64,000 nt of DNA from GCA-020352575 sp041635475 (GCA_041635475.1 JBFKVA010000003.1:30148-94147), one strand, 5' to 3'; positions 7,724-18,436 are shown, counted from the first letter of the stretch. Translations and numbers: made by a program. Notes: generated from the sequence alone by a model not told the origin.

Positions 7724-9708
7724 ACGGCGTCGACCTCCTGGGAGTCGTGCGGCTCCTCGAGGGGTTCGACGGACCAGCCCACGAACGACCCGATCATGAT
7801 CAGGGCCCCGGTGACCAGCAGGGGGAGCCCGGTGCCGGCAGCGAGGTAGGCCAACCCGTAGGCGAGGAAGAAGATCCCGACGCCGACGAGGAACGGGAAG
7901 TACGACGGGGCCGGAAGGTGGATGACTTCCTTGGGGTTGCGCCCGTCCTCGACCAGTCGGGCGAGGTACTCCGCCAGGTCGGGGCGGGGGACCGCCCGTC
8001 CCTCGTCATCCTCGCCGTACTTGCGATGCCAGAAATCGTCGAGCTTGGTGATCGTCGGGGTCTCGGCGAAGTTGTAGGCGGGCACCGGCAGCGGCAGCGA
8101 CCACTCGATCGTGCGGGCGTCCCACGGGTCGATCTCGGCGATGGTGCCGTTCCGCTTCGATCGGATGAAGTTGATGGCGAAGATCAGCACGCTGGTGGCG
8201 ATCGTGAACGCGCCGATGGTCGCCACGAGGTTCCACAGGCCGACGCCCCGGCCCATCTCCTCGAACCAGACCCACGTCCGCCGGGGCATGCCCTGCAAGC
8301 CCAGCCAGTGCATCGGGGCGAAGGTCAGGTTCATGCCCGTGAACATGGTCCAGAACTGGAGCTTGCCGATTCGCTCGTTCATCATCCGGCCGGTGAGGTG
8401 GGGGAAGTAGTAGTAGAGGCCGGCGAACAGGCCCATGACCGCTCCCCCGAAGAGCACATAGTGGAAGTGGCCGACGATGTAGTACGTGTCGGTCTGCTGC
8501 CAGTTGGAGGGGACGATCGAGTGGGTGACCCCCGACAGTCCCCCGATGACGAAGAGGGAGACGAAGCCGATTGCGAAGAGCATCGGCGTGGTGAACCGGA
8601 TCTTGCCTCCCCACATGGTGCCCAGCCAGTTGAAGATCTTGATGCCGGTCGGCACGGCGATGGTCATCGTCGCCAGGCCGAACGCGGCCTGGGCGACCGG
8701 GGTGATCCCGGAGGCGTACATGTGGTGGGCCCACACCCCGAACCCGAGGAACCCGATGGCCGCCCCGGCGAACACCACGGCCGAGTACCCGAAGAGTGGT
8801 TTGCGGCTGAACGTGGGCAGCACTTCTGACACGATGCCCATCGCCGGCAGCACGATGATGTAGACCTCCGGGTGCCCGAACAGCCAGAACAGATGCTGCC
8901 AGAGGACCGGGTCTCCCCCGGCGGCGGCGTCGTAGAAGACCGTCCCGAACTGGCGGTCGAACATGAGCATGAACACCGCCGCGGTGATGATCGGAAGCGA
9001 GAAGAGCAGGAGGAAGGCGGTGACGAAGGTCATCCAGACGAACACCGGCATGCGCAGCAGCTTCATGCCCTTGGCCCGCATGTTGAGGATCGTCACGATG
9101 AAGTTGATCGACGAGATGAGCGATGCCAGGCCGAGCACCTGGAGGCCCACCGTGTAGTAGTCCATGGCGGACCCGGGCGAGTAGGTGGTGAGGCTGTTGG
9201 GGGCGTACCCGAACCACCCCCCGTTGGGTCCCGAACCCAGCCAGGACGCCGTCTCGGCCCCGCCGGGGAGGTTTCCGCCGATCGGGGCGCCGGCGGTTCC
9301 GAAGATGAACGACGACGAGACGAAGAGCGCACCGAAGAGGAAGATCCAGAACGACAGGGCGTTCATCCTCGGGAACGCCACGTCGCGGGCCCCGATCATG
9401 AGGGGCAGGAGGTAGTTGAAGAACGCCGCCGCCATCGGCATCACGAAGAGGAACACCATGATCACGCCGTGGGTGGTCATGAGCGTGTTGTATTCGGCGG
9501 CCGAGAGGAAGTCGTTGTCGGGCCGGGCGAGTTGGAGGCGGATGAGGAGCGCCTCGATGCCGCCGATGAGGAAGCCGAAGAACGCCGAGTAGCCGTACAG
9601 GATCCCGATCCGCTTGTGATCGGTGGTGGTGACCCACCCCCAGAAGCCGTCGGTGGACGATGGGCGTCGAAAGACGGTGCGGGTGGGGCGGGTGAGCGTG
9701 CCGGCCAT
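7720..9708 (-). CDS. ctaD: cytochrome c oxidase subunit I with fused subunit IV-like tail
   Basis: Catalytic subunit of the haem-copper oxidase that reduces O2 to water and pumps protons. Visible ligands: low-spin haem His80 (MTTHGVIM), CuB His279 with the cross-linked Tyr283 in GHPEVY, CuB His328-His329 (WAHHMY), and the haem a3/haem a histidines 414 and 416 in VGHFHYV. GHPEVY marks the A-type subfamily. At 662 residues it is longer than a plain subunit I; from about residue 565 there is an acidic linker, then HLPAPSYFPFLVGVG and two helices like the separate subunit IV of actinobacteria. The ATG at 9708 shares its A with the ctaC stop (TGATG). A longer in-frame extension to 9816 lies inside ctaC and is not used. 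Confidence 0.96.
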   Translation of the reverse strand: MAGTLTRPTRTVFRRPSSTDGFWGWVTTTDHKRIGILYGYSAFFGFLIGGIEALLIRLQLARPDNDFLSAAEYNTLMTTHGVIMVFLFVMPMAAAFFNYLLPLMIGARDVAFPRMNALSFWIFLFGALFVSSSFIFGTAGAPIGGNLPGGAETASWLGSGPNGGWFGYAPNSLTTYSPGSAMDYYTVGLQVLGLASLISSINFIVTILNMRAKGMKLLRMPVFVWMTFVTAFLLLFSLPIITAAVFMLMFDRQFGTVFYDAAAGGDPVLWQHLFWLFGHPEVYIIVLPAMGIVSEVLPTFSRKPLFGYSAVVFAGAAIGFLGFGVWAHHMYASGITPVAQAAFGLATMTIAVPTGIKIFNWLGTMWGGKIRFTTPMLFAIGFVSLFVIGGLSGVTHSIVPSNWQQTDTYYIVGHFHYVLFGGAVMGLFAGLYYYFPHLTGRMMNERIGKLQFWTMFTGMNLTFAPMHWLGLQGMPRRTWVWFEEMGRGVGLWNLVATIGAFTIATSVLIFAINFIRSKRNGTIAEIDPWDARTIEWSLPLPVPAYNFAETPTITKLDDFWHRKYGEDDEGRAVPRPDLAEYLARLVEDGRNPKEVIHLPAPSYFPFLVGVGIFFLAYGLAYLAAGTGLPLLVTGALIMIGSFVGWSVEPLEEPHDSQEVDAV

Positions 9709-10745
9709 CAGTCCAGGCTCCTCAGGTAGGCCACGAGCGCTTCGATCTGGGCAGGGGTGAGGTCGAGGTCGGGCATGAAGGATCCCGGCTTCCACTGCGG
9801 CGGGTCCGCCAGCCACATGGCCAGCGCGTCGGGATCCTCCGCTTCCAGGGTGGAGCCGGCGAACGACCCCCGGCTGGCAAAGTGCGTGAGCTCGGGCCCG
9901 ATGGCGATGACGTTGGACACGGAGCTGTTGTTCACGCCCCGGATGAGATGGCAGGCCGAGCAGGCGAGGCTGTTGAAGAGCTCAAGACCCTCGGCCTCGA
10001 GTGACCCGGCGGTCGGTTCGACTGCCGGGAGGTCCTGGGCCGCCAGCCACGCCTCGAAGTCGGACGGCTCCTTGGCGATCACGCGCATGCGCATCCGGGC
10101 GTGCGAGAGCCCGCAGAACTCGGCGCAGTGCCCGAAGTACTCACCGGGCTCGTCGGCCAGCATGAGGAGGGTCGTCTCCTGGCCGGGGACGAGGTAGCGC
10201 TTGCCGTTGAGTTTGGGGATCCAGAAGTTGTGGAGAACGTCGTCGGACTCCATCGACAGGCAGACTTCCTGGTCGGTGGGGATCACCAACTCGTTGGCGG
10301 TCCAAATGCCGGCCTCCGGGTAGCGGTACTCGAACCACCACTGGTGCCCGATGACGTCGACGTGGTAGGCGTCGGGCGCACACTCGGTGTACTTGAACAC
10401 GCGCGACACGGTGGGCACGGCGATGGCGGCGAGGATGAGAATGGGGATGACCGTCCACACGACCTCGAGCTTGGCGTTGCCGTGCACCTGCCGGGGTTCG
10501 GACTCGTCACCCTGGCGTGCCCGGAATCGGATGAGGAGGTATACGAGGCCGCCTTGGACGAGCACGAAGACGCCGGTGGCGATCCAGAACACGAGCCAGT
10601 AGAGGCCGGCCAGGTCCTCGGCAATCGGTCCTTCGGGGGCGAGTGAATCGAGGACGCCGTCCTGGATCGTGAGTGAGCAACCGGCCAGAACCACAGCCAT
10701 GACGGCGAGTGGCACAAGCCGGCCAAACCCACGGATGCGATTCAC
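9708..10745 (-). CDS. ctaC: cytochrome c oxidase subunit II with C-terminal cytochrome c domain
   Basis: A 345-residue lipoprotein subunit II. The signal peptide ends in LAGC (Cys23); two transmembrane helices follow (about 45-70 and 90-112); a cupredoxin domain carries the CuA site (VDVIGHQWWFEYRYP and GHCAEFCGLSHARM); and a C-terminal class I cytochrome c domain has CSACH and a distal methionine in SFMPDL. The fused haem makes this a caa3-type oxidase, which takes electrons from a small or membrane cytochrome. The GTG start at 10745 is preceded by an AGGAAGG ribosome binding site. Its own promoter lies about 70 bases upstream. It is the first gene of the cox operon. Confidence 0.96.
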   Translation of the reverse strand: MNRIRGFGRLVPLAVMAVVLAGCSLTIQDGVLDSLAPEGPIAEDLAGLYWLVFWIATGVFVLVQGGLVYLLIRFRARQGDESEPRQVHGNAKLEVVWTVIPILILAAIAVPTVSRVFKYTECAPDAYHVDVIGHQWWFEYRYPEAGIWTANELVIPTDQEVCLSMESDDVLHNFWIPKLNGKRYLVPGQETTLLMLADEPGEYFGHCAEFCGLSHARMRMRVIAKEPSDFEAWLAAQDLPAVEPTAGSLEAEGLELFNSLACSACHLIRGVNNSSVSNVIAIGPELTHFASRGSFAGSTLEAEDPDALAMWLADPPQWKPGSFMPDLDLTPAQIEALVAYLRSLD

Positions 10746-10812
10746 GTCGTGTCCTTCCTCAGTACCCGGGGGCGACGCTCGTTGCACCGCCCGCCGCGGC
10801 GCGACGAAGGGC

Positions 10813-10840
10813 ATACTAAGCACCGCCCATCGGCGTGCAA
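10813..10840 (-). promoter_or_regulatory. candidate promoter of the cox operon
   Basis: On the minus strand TTGCAC (10840-10835) and TAGTAT (10818-10813) are separated by 16 bases, a plausible sigma-70 type promoter about 70 bases before ctaC. The nonamer GGGCGGTGC occurs twice, at 10820-10828 and 10784-10792, one copy between the two boxes and one just downstream, and could be a regulator site. The match to -35 consensus is only partial. Confidence 0.4.
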
Positions 10841-10893
10841 AGATTCTCCGGACGAACGGTTTTCCTCGGGCCGACACGCTCCCCTCCTCGACC

Positions 10894-11718
10894 TCATCGA
10901 GCTGCCGCCTCCACCGCGTCCCGCAGTTCGGCGTCACCCATCGCCCCCTCGAGACGGGCCACGACGACGCCGTCGGAACCGATCACGAACGTCCAGGGCT
11001 CCGACGGGAGGTCCCACTCCACCACGGCGGGGACGAGTTCGAGTCGCTCCGGGTCGTCGAGGTTCGTGTACACCTCGACGTGGATCCAGGTGATCGCCGC
11101 GTCCCCCAGGTCGGCCTTGAGCGCCTTGACCTGTTCCAGCATCGGACCGCAGGTGGCGGTCTGGCAGAAGGCCGGGGTGGCGAACACGAGCACGATCGGA
11201 GTGCCGAGCGTGAGCGCTTCGTCCAACGACACCGCGTACAGCGTCGGGTCGGGATCGGGATCGGTGGTGATGTCGGAGAGGTCGTCCTGGCCGGCATCCT
11301 CCAGGGTGGCGGTGGCGCTGGCGACGGCGGGCTCGCCGACGTCGGGGACGACGGAGTCCGCCTCGACCATGAACGGGGAGTCGGCGGTCGGCTTCCCACC
11401 GGTGGGCGTGAGGACGGCGTTCCAGATGCCGGCCTCGTCGAACGGGACCCGGGCCACGTACAGCCCGCGGACGCCTTCGAGCATCCAGATGAACTCGGTG
11501 GGGTGGGTCGTCGTCACGCCCGACGGACTCGTCAGCTCGAGGGTCGTGGGGATGTCCGGTCCGGAAAGGTCGGCACCGTCGTCGCCGCGGTGGGCGAGCA
11601 CGAGTCGCTGCTCACCGACCCCGATGGAGCCTTGGCCGTTGGCGACGACCGCCAGGCCCTCGGACGCCGGGCTGCAGGCCGCGACGGCGAACGCGAGGAC
11701 CACGAGGAGAAGGCGCAT
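10894..11718 (-). CDS. thioredoxin-fold lipoprotein, possible oxidase copper-site factor
   Basis: A 274-residue lipoprotein (lipobox VAAC within the first 15 residues). The middle is a beta-rich domain of about 110 residues (a copper-resistance or FixG-like immunoglobulin fold is likely), followed by a proline/aspartate-rich linker. The C-terminus is a thioredoxin-like fold: VLVFATPAFCQTATCGPMLE has two cysteines five apart, longer than the CxxC of thioredoxin and unlike the CxxxC of Sco. It ends WTFVIGSDGVVVARLEG, as thioredoxin-like domains do. TACGCT at 11725-11730 seven bases before the ATG suggests a leaderless mRNA, divergent from ctaB. A role in disulfide or copper handling for the oxidase is inferred from context. 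Confidence 0.7.
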   Translation of the reverse strand: MRLLLVVLAFAVAACSPASEGLAVVANGQGSIGVGEQRLVLAHRGDDGADLSGPDIPTTLELTSPSGVTTTHPTEFIWMLEGVRGLYVARVPFDEAGIWNAVLTPTGGKPTADSPFMVEADSVVPDVGEPAVASATATLEDAGQDDLSDITTDPDPDPTLYAVSLDEALTLGTPIVLVFATPAFCQTATCGPMLEQVKALKADLGDAAITWIHVEVYTNLDDPERLELVPAVVEWDLPSEPWTFVIGSDGVVVARLEGAMGDAELRDAVEAAAR

Positions 11719-11806
11719 CGGCGCGAGCGTAGCCTGCCATCGACCGCTCGACGGGGGCCGCGGTACCCGGCGTACCGGGAACCCTGCCGCTAGCCTCCCG
11801 CGCCGT

Positions 11807-12709
11807 ATGAGCGACGCACCCGTCATCACCGACCCCCTGGCTGCGCGCAGCGGCCTCGTCGACACCGTCCGGGTGTACATCGCCCTCACGAAGCCGAGGA
11901 TCATCGAGCTGCTCCTCATCACGACGATCCCCTCGATGGTGCTCGCCGCCGGGCGATGGCCGTCCACCTGGCTCGTGCTCACCACGCTCGTCGGCGGTTC
12001 GTTCTCGGCAGCCGGCGCCAACGCTATCAACAGCTACGTCGACCGCGACATCGACCCGACGATGCGCCGCACCTCCCGCCGGCCCCTGGCCCGCAAGGTC
12101 GTGCCCCCGGATCACGCACTCGTGTTCGGCGTGGTCCTCGGGGCCATCGGCTTCGTGTGGTTGTGGATCACGACGAACCTCTTGGCCGCCTCCCTGTCCA
12201 CGGCCGCCCTGCTCTTCTACGTCTTCGTCTACTCGATCTGGCTCAAGCGCAGCACCCCGCACAACATCGTGATCGGCGGGGCCGCCGGGGCCGCCCCGGT
12301 CCTCGTGGGGTGGGCCGTCGTGACCGGCTCTCTGGCCCTGGAGCCCTGGTTGTTCTTCGCGGTCGTCTTTTACTGGACGCCGCCGCACTTCTGGGCCCTG
12401 TCGATGAAGTACAAGGACGACTACGCGGCAGCGGGCGTGCCCATGCTGCCCGTCGTCCACGGCGAGGAGCGGACGGTGCGCTCGATCATTCGCTACGCCT
12501 CGATCCTGTTCCTCATCGCCGCCGCCCTCGGGATCGCCGCCGGCCTCTCGTGGCTCTACCTCTCGGTGGTGGTGATGTCGAGCGTGTGGTTCCTGTGGGA
12601 AGCCGTTCGCCTGTTGAGCGACACCTCGCGGGCGATGAAGGTGTTCCACTACTCCAACATCCACCTGACCCTCCTCTCGGCAGCCATGGTGGCCGACGTC
12701 CTCCTCTGA
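11807..12709 (+). CDS. ctaB: protohaem IX farnesyltransferase (haem O synthase)
   Basis: A 300-residue UbiA-family prenyltransferase that adds farnesyl to haem b, the first step to haem A for the oxidase. The first aspartate-rich motif is NSYVDRDIDPTMRRT (about residue 77-91), the second YWTPPHFWALSMKYKDDY (about 189-206). Around nine hydrophobic helices are visible. The start ATG at 11807 follows TAGCCT by ten bases. It is divergent from the thioredoxin-like lipoprotein. No ctaA (haem A synthase) is in the window. Confidence 0.96.
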   Translation: MSDAPVITDPLAARSGLVDTVRVYIALTKPRIIELLLITTIPSMVLAAGRWPSTWLVLTTLVGGSFSAAGANAINSYVDRDIDPTMRRTSRRPLARKVVPPDHALVFGVVLGAIGFVWLWITTNLLAASLSTAALLFYVFVYSIWLKRSTPHNIVIGGAAGAAPVLVGWAVVTGSLALEPWLFFAVVFYWTPPHFWALSMKYKDDYAAAGVPMLPVVHGEERTVRSIIRYASILFLIAAALGIAAGLSWLYLSVVVMSSVWFLWEAVRLLSDTSRAMKVFHYSNIHLTLLSAAMVADVLL

Positions 12710-12716
12710 TCCGGCC

Positions 12717-13426
12717 TCACTCCTCCCAACGGAACGTCTTGGAGGCGGCCAGGGGGGCAGCGATCGCCCACACCGCCAGCACGATCCACACCGACGCCGT
12801 CACTTCGCCGGCTCCGGTCGCCCACCGGAACAGGCCGGCCAAGGGGGCCGCCGGCAGGAGGTTGGACAAGGCGACGACCCCGTCGGAGAGATAGTCGGCG
12901 GGCACGAAGACATCTCCGATCCCCAGGAACACGAAGTAGAGGCCGTTGGCCAGGGCCAGGGTTGCCTCGGCCCGGAGGCGACCCGCCATCAACATGGCGA
13001 GCCCGGCCGGGCCCACGGTTCCCAACACGAGACCCGCCACCAACCCCAGGAGGCGCACGTCCGGCGCCCAGTCGAACACGGTCGCCGCCACGATCCAGAG
13101 CAGCGCCAGCTGCAGGACCTCGATCACGGCCACCGAGAGCGCCTTGGCCAGGATGAGCGTCAGGCGCGACACCGGGGTTGCCCCCAACCGCTTCAGCACA
13201 CCGTACTTGCGCTCGAACCCGGTGGCGACCGCCAAACCCACGAACGCCGACGAGATGATGGAGAGGGCGAACAGCCCGGGGACGAGGGTCTCGATCTCGA
13301 TCCCGAGGATGCCGGTCCACCCGACGAAGAACAGCAGGCCCAGTGGGATGAGGAACGTCAACAGGACCGACTCGCCGCGACGGAGCGTGATGAGGAGATC
13401 GGCCTTGGCAATCGCACGGAGGGACG

Positions 13427-13430
<4 letters not shown>
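12717..13430 (-). CDS. ABC-2 type transporter permease
   Basis: A 237-residue membrane component with six hydrophobic helices and the ABC-2 fold of drug, antibiotic or polysaccharide exporters. It begins MTSLRAIAKADLLITLRRGE, then a first helix near 22-43. The ATG overlaps the end of the ATPase gene as ATGA, so the pair forms one transporter, with the permease dimerising. The motif GVLKRLGATPVSRLTLILAK is typical of the cytoplasmic loop in this family. The substrate cannot be told. Similar pairs are found beside ctaB in other Gram-positives, so export of something connected with haem or respiration is possible. Confidence 0.88.
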
Positions 13431-14325
<895 letters not shown>

Positions 14326-14329
<4 letters not shown>

Positions 14330-15246
14330 GCAACCGCCTCGGCCAGCCGCATGATCGCGGCCGCGTACTCGGACGGGTGGGTGAGGGGGCCTTCGTGGCG
14401 GGCACCGATGATCTCGGCGACCTCGTGGAGGTTCGGGACGCGGCCAACGACCTCATACTGTGCCGTCGGCTGCACGATCTGGTCCTTCGTGTTGATGATG
14501 ACGGTGGTGGGGGCCGTGATCTCCCTCAGCCACTCGGCCGAGTCGAACCGCGTCACCGCGAACCCGGCCTCCCAGTAGAGGGTGGCGTCGCGGTTGAGGT
14601 GCTCCTGCCAGAACCATCGGAGGTGCTCGGGGGCCACGGCCCGGCTGTCCTGGAGGATCTTCGTCCGCAGCCAGGAGTGCTCGATGCGGCTGACCCGACC
14701 GAACGCCCGCAGGACGATGATCCCCGCCCTGAGCGCGACGCCCTGCCATCCCTTCGTGCCCGGCGGGGTCGAGGCGGTGGCGGCCAGCACCAGTCCTCTG
14801 ACGAGGTGTGGGTGCCTGCGGGCGAGGGACTGGGCGATCATGCCCCCCATCGAGTAGCCGACGACGACCGCCGACTCGATGCCCAGGGCCGCCATGACCC
14901 CGGCCGCGTCGTCGGCGTTGCCCGCGATGTCGTATCCACCTCGAATGTGGTCGGACTTGCCGGTGTTGCGGTTGTCGATGGCGACGACCCGGAACCGGTC
15001 GGCCATCTCGGGGATGAGGGCGTGGAAGACGACGAGGCTGTGGTCACCCCACCCGTGCAGGAGGACGATTGGCGGGGCCTCCGGCGGCCCCGCCTCGCGG
15101 ACGAACAGTTCGAGGTCGCCCACGAACACCGACCGGCCCGGGAGCCGGAGCGGGTGGACCTGGCCGGCCGGGAACGAGGGTTGGGACTCGGGGCCGAACA
15201 GCCGCCACAGGAGCCACCCCGCAAGGAGCCGCTTGAGCACGTGCAT
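14326..15246 (-). CDS. alpha/beta hydrolase, operon with ABC exporter
   Basis: A 306-residue alpha/beta-fold hydrolase with LLHGWGDHS (near 63), nucleophile elbow VGYSMGGM (near 127), acid in NTKDQIV (near 252) and histidine in ARHEGPLTH (near 285). Before the fold is a short hydrophobic/basic N-terminus (LKRLLAGWLLWRLF) that may bind membrane. TAGCCT at 15253-15258 is six bases before the ATG, a leaderless start. It is the first gene of a three-gene operon with the ABC ATPase and permease. It resembles haloperoxidase- or lactonase-like hydrolases; the conserved Trp after HGWG fits many families, so substrate is open. Confidence 0.85.
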
Positions 15247-15289
15247 GGACAGAGGCTATCGCCCCCCAGGGCACAGCCGAACCCGGGGG

Positions 15290-16729
15290 TCAGCCCGGCA
15301 ACTTCACGTACTCGAAGTCGAGCGCCTTGCGATGGATGCCGCGGGCCGGGGGGGCGATCCACCCGGCGAACTCACCCGCTTCGTACGTGGGCCGCATGAG
15401 GTCGGCGATGAACTCCTGGTCATCGCTCGTCGGGAGCCACTCGGCCTCCCGCCCGGCCCAGGTCTCCTCGGGGATCACCGCACCATCCGGGGCGATGCGA
15501 TGCTCGCCGAACTCCCCGATCGCCCGGTTGAAGGCCACGTGGGGCAGGTTGATCTCGAACTCGATCCCCTCGTCGGCTATGAACCGGTTCCACCGGCGGA
15601 TGCCCCCGCTGCAGTCGTCCGCGAAGTCGTCCCGCAGGCGGGCGTTGAGCGCGGACAGCGCCGGTACCGGGACGCCCTCGACCCTTCCGTCAACCATCTG
15701 GGGGACGACATACGAGTCGTCGGTGAGGCGGTGGTCGTCTCCGAGTTGGTCCTCGTGGTACCGCCCCTTGAGCCCGGCCGTGTAGTAGGTGGCGGCGTTG
15801 GTGGACACCTCCGAACCGAACAGGTCGAGCGTCACCGAGAAGTGGAGGTTGGCCTTGCGCTGGATGAGGGGAAGTGGGATCACCCCGAGGCTGCGGACGG
15901 CCTCCTCGTCGTAGGGGTCCTCGATACCGGCCCGTTTCATCGCCTGGGCCGTCGCCTGCACGATCCGGCCGACGCCGGTCACCCCCACGAACATGTGATG
16001 GGCTTCCTCGGCCAGCATGAATCGGCACGTGCGGGAGAGTGGATCGAAGCCGGACTGGGCCAGGGCCTCCAGCTGCATCTTGCCGTCCCGGTCGGTGAAG
16101 AACGTGAACATGAAGAACGAGAGCCAGTCGGGTGTCTCCTCGTTGAATGCACCAAGCATGCGGGGGGTGTCCTCGTCACCGGACCTGCGCTCGAGGAGCG
16201 CTTCGGCTTCCTCCCGCCCGTCACGTCCGAAGTACTTCTGGAGGAGGTAGACCATCGCCCACAGGTGGCGGCCTTCCTCGACGTTGACCTGGAAGAGATT
16301 GCGCATGTCGTAGAGCGACGGGGCCGTCCGCCCCAGGATCCGCTGCTGTTCGACCGAGGCCGGCTCGGTGTCGCCCTGGATGACGATGAGCCGCCGGAGC
16401 ATCGACCGGTACTCCCCGGGGACCTCCTGCCACACCGGCTCGCCCTGGTGCTCGCCGAACCCGATCCGGCGATCCTCGACGTCCGGGGCGAGGAGGATGC
16501 CCCACCGATACTCGGGCATCTTGACGTAGCCGAACTTGGCCCAGCCCTCCTTCTCCACCGAAATGGCCGTGCGCAGGTAGACGTCGGCGGTCTGGAAGCC
16601 GTCCGGGCCCATCTCCATCCACCAGTCGATGTAGCCGGGATGCCACTTCTCCAGGGCCCGTTGCAGCTTGGGGTCTTCGCGGAGTCCCACGTTGTTGGGG
16701 ATCAGGGCGGCGTAGTCGACTGCGGTCAT
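15290..16729 (-). CDS. boxB: benzoyl-CoA 2,3-epoxidase, catalytic di-iron subunit
   Basis: A 479-residue BoxB protein that inserts one oxygen from O2 into benzoyl-CoA to give the 2,3-epoxide, the first ring-attack step of the aerobic box pathway. Family di-iron ligands are all in place: Glu122, Glu152 and His155 (EEGRH), Asp213, Glu242 and His245 (EEAHH), each two residues later than I recall for the Azoarcus enzyme. Length is standard. The ATG follows GGAG by nine bases; TAGGGT about 40 bases upstream could be its own promoter. The reductase BoxA and a benzoate-CoA ligase are not in the window, so electrons must come from an unlinked partner. Confidence 0.96.
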   Translation of the reverse strand: MTAVDYAALIPNNVGLREDPKLQRALEKWHPGYIDWWMEMGPDGFQTADVYLRTAISVEKEGWAKFGYVKMPEYRWGILLAPDVEDRRIGFGEHQGEPVWQEVPGEYRSMLRRLIVIQGDTEPASVEQQRILGRTAPSLYDMRNLFQVNVEEGRHLWAMVYLLQKYFGRDGREEAEALLERRSGDEDTPRMLGAFNEETPDWLSFFMFTFFTDRDGKMQLEALAQSGFDPLSRTCRFMLAEEAHHMFVGVTGVGRIVQATAQAMKRAGIEDPYDEEAVRSLGVIPLPLIQRKANLHFSVTLDLFGSEVSTNAATYYTAGLKGRYHEDQLGDDHRLTDDSYVVPQMVDGRVEGVPVPALSALNARLRDDFADDCSGGIRRWNRFIADEGIEFEINLPHVAFNRAIGEFGEHRIAPDGAVIPEETWAGREAEWLPTSDDQEFIADLMRPTYEAGEFAGWIAPPARGIHRKALDFEYVKLPG

Positions 16730-16783
16730 GATCGGCGTCTCCGTGGTCTCGAGTCCTGCGGTCCAACCCTATCGGAGGATTGC

Positions 16784-18436
16784 TCACACTCGCTTGGGGT
16801 CGTACGTCGGGCGGAGTCCGCTCCCATACATCTTGAGGGCTCCGTCCTCTCCCGCCGCCGACGGACGCTGGAAGATCCAGTTCTGCCACGCCGTGAGGCG
16901 ACCGAAGATCTTCGTCTCCATCGTCTCCGGCCCCGGGAATCGCAGGTTCGCCTCCATCCCGGTGAGCGAGTCCGCGGAGAAGGCGGTACGGGCCTCCAGC
17001 ACGAGGCGGATCTCGTCCTCCCAGTCGAGGTCGTCCATGGCGTCGGTGAGCAGACCGGCCTCGTTGGCGGACTCGGCGTCGAGGTCGACACCCTTGCGTT
17101 CCTCGAGTCGCTCGACGACGCCGTCGTGACCCCAGAATCGCGTCTGGAGCCTGGTGAGCCCGTTGGGCATGGTGAGCGGCCCGAAGTTCAGGTCGGTCAG
17201 GCGCAGCGTGGCCGGGCGGCGGTCGTCGTTCTCGAAGCCACCGATGAGGCCGTAGCTTCGGTCCACCGCGAACAGGATGTCCGCCAGGAACCCGACGTAG
17301 CAGCTGCCCGGGGTCATGAAGGCCACCGTCGTACGCGACGTGACGTCCAAACGCTTGAGGAGGCGGCGCCACAGGAGAACGATCTCCCGTGCCAACCAGT
17401 GGCTCCACCAACTGCTGGCGAGGAACTCGTCGTGCTCGGCCACGAGTGCCGGGGCGCCCTCGGTCTGGAAGATGAGGGTGCCAATCGTCAGCTCGTTGAG
17501 ACGCAGGTGGAGCAGGGCGTCGTCGAGTTCCCGGGCCAGGGCGAGCGGCCAGTACGCGTCCCCGACGGACGGCAGGTCCAGGACGTCGGTCGGTGGAGCG
17601 TCCAAGGGCCCTCGCAGCGTGACGGTGGCGATGCCCTGCCCGCGGTCGATCTCGACCGAGACCCACTCGTACTCGATCCGATCCCCGTCGATGGTCCGCT
17701 CGATGCGCGTGAGTTCGATCCCGGGCCCCCCGGGTCGATCCGTGGCCGAGGCAACCTCCTCGGCCCGGGCTTCGACGTACTCGGTGAACTGCGACGTCGG
17801 CACGGTGACGTCCACGAGGCCCCAATCGACGGCCTTCTGGCCCCGGACGCCTTCCTCGGTGGTGCAGAAGACGTCGGCGAGGTCACGCCGGACGAGGCGC
17901 TTGTCGGTGAGCCGGGTCAGCCCACCGGTCCCGGGGAGGACGGCCAGGAGCGGCACCTCGGGTAGCGAAACGGCGGCGCTCCGATCGTCCACGAGGATGA
18001 TCTCGTCGCACGCCAGCGCCAGTTCGTAGCCACCGCCGGCGGCGGTCCCCCCCACCGCGGCCAGGTACACCTGGTGCGAGTAGGCGCTGGCCTCCTCGAT
18101 GCCGTTGCGGGTCTCGTTGGTGAACTTGCAGAAGTTGACCTTGTGGGCGTGGTCTGCCTTGCCGAGCATCCGAATGTTCGCCCCGGAGCAGAACACCCTG
18201 TCCTTGAGCGAGTCGATGACGACGGCCCCCACCTCGGGGTGCTCGAAGCGCAGGCGCTGGACCGCATCGGCGAGCTCGATGTCGACACCGAGGTCGTAGG
18301 AGTTGAGCTTCAGCTCGTAGTCGCCGAGGATCGGCACATCGGCGTCCACGTCCATCGAGAGGTGGGCGTGGCGACCGTGGAAGGTGAGCTTCCAGTGGCG
18401 GTACTCGTCGGGGTGGGTGCGGAAGTCGATGAGCAT
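16784..18436 (-). CDS. boxC: 2,3-epoxybenzoyl-CoA dihydrolase
   Basis: A 550-residue BoxC: it opens 2,3-epoxybenzoyl-CoA with two waters to give 3,4-didehydroadipyl-CoA semialdehyde and formate. Two tandem crotonase-like parts are visible, with KLNSYDLGVDIELADA and VFCSGANIRMLGKA in the first (residues 40-115) and NFCKFTNETRNGIEEAS following, all diagnostic for BoxC. Length matches the family (about 550). The ATG at 18436 begins MLIDFRTHPDEYRHWKL; the family normally has some 10-15 more residues, but upstream in frame there is no start codon before a TGA. It lies 54 bases upstream of boxB. The formate it releases is of interest given the Se/W cofactor genes here. Confidence 0.95.
   Translation of the reverse strand: MLIDFRTHPDEYRHWKLTFHGRHAHLSMDVDADVPILGDYELKLNSYDLGVDIELADAVQRLRFEHPEVGAVVIDSLKDRVFCSGANIRMLGKADHAHKVNFCKFTNETRNGIEEASAYSHQVYLAAVGGTAAGGGYELALACDEIILVDDRSAAVSLPEVPLLAVLPGTGGLTRLTDKRLVRRDLADVFCTTEEGVRGQKAVDWGLVDVTVPTSQFTEYVEARAEEVASATDRPGGPGIELTRIERTIDGDRIEYEWVSVEIDRGQGIATVTLRGPLDAPPTDVLDLPSVGDAYWPLALARELDDALLHLRLNELTIGTLIFQTEGAPALVAEHDEFLASSWWSHWLAREIVLLWRRLLKRLDVTSRTTVAFMTPGSCYVGFLADILFAVDRSYGLIGGFENDDRRPATLRLTDLNFGPLTMPNGLTRLQTRFWGHDGVVERLEERKGVDLDAESANEAGLLTDAMDDLDWEDEIRLVLEARTAFSADSLTGMEANLRFPGPETMETKIFGRLTAWQNWIFQRPSAAGEDGALKMYGSGLRPTYDPKRV

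Noticed and set aside
14879..17965. Long open frame on the plus strand opposite the box genes
   Set aside because: Same shadow pattern; BoxB and BoxC on the minus strand are unmistakable.
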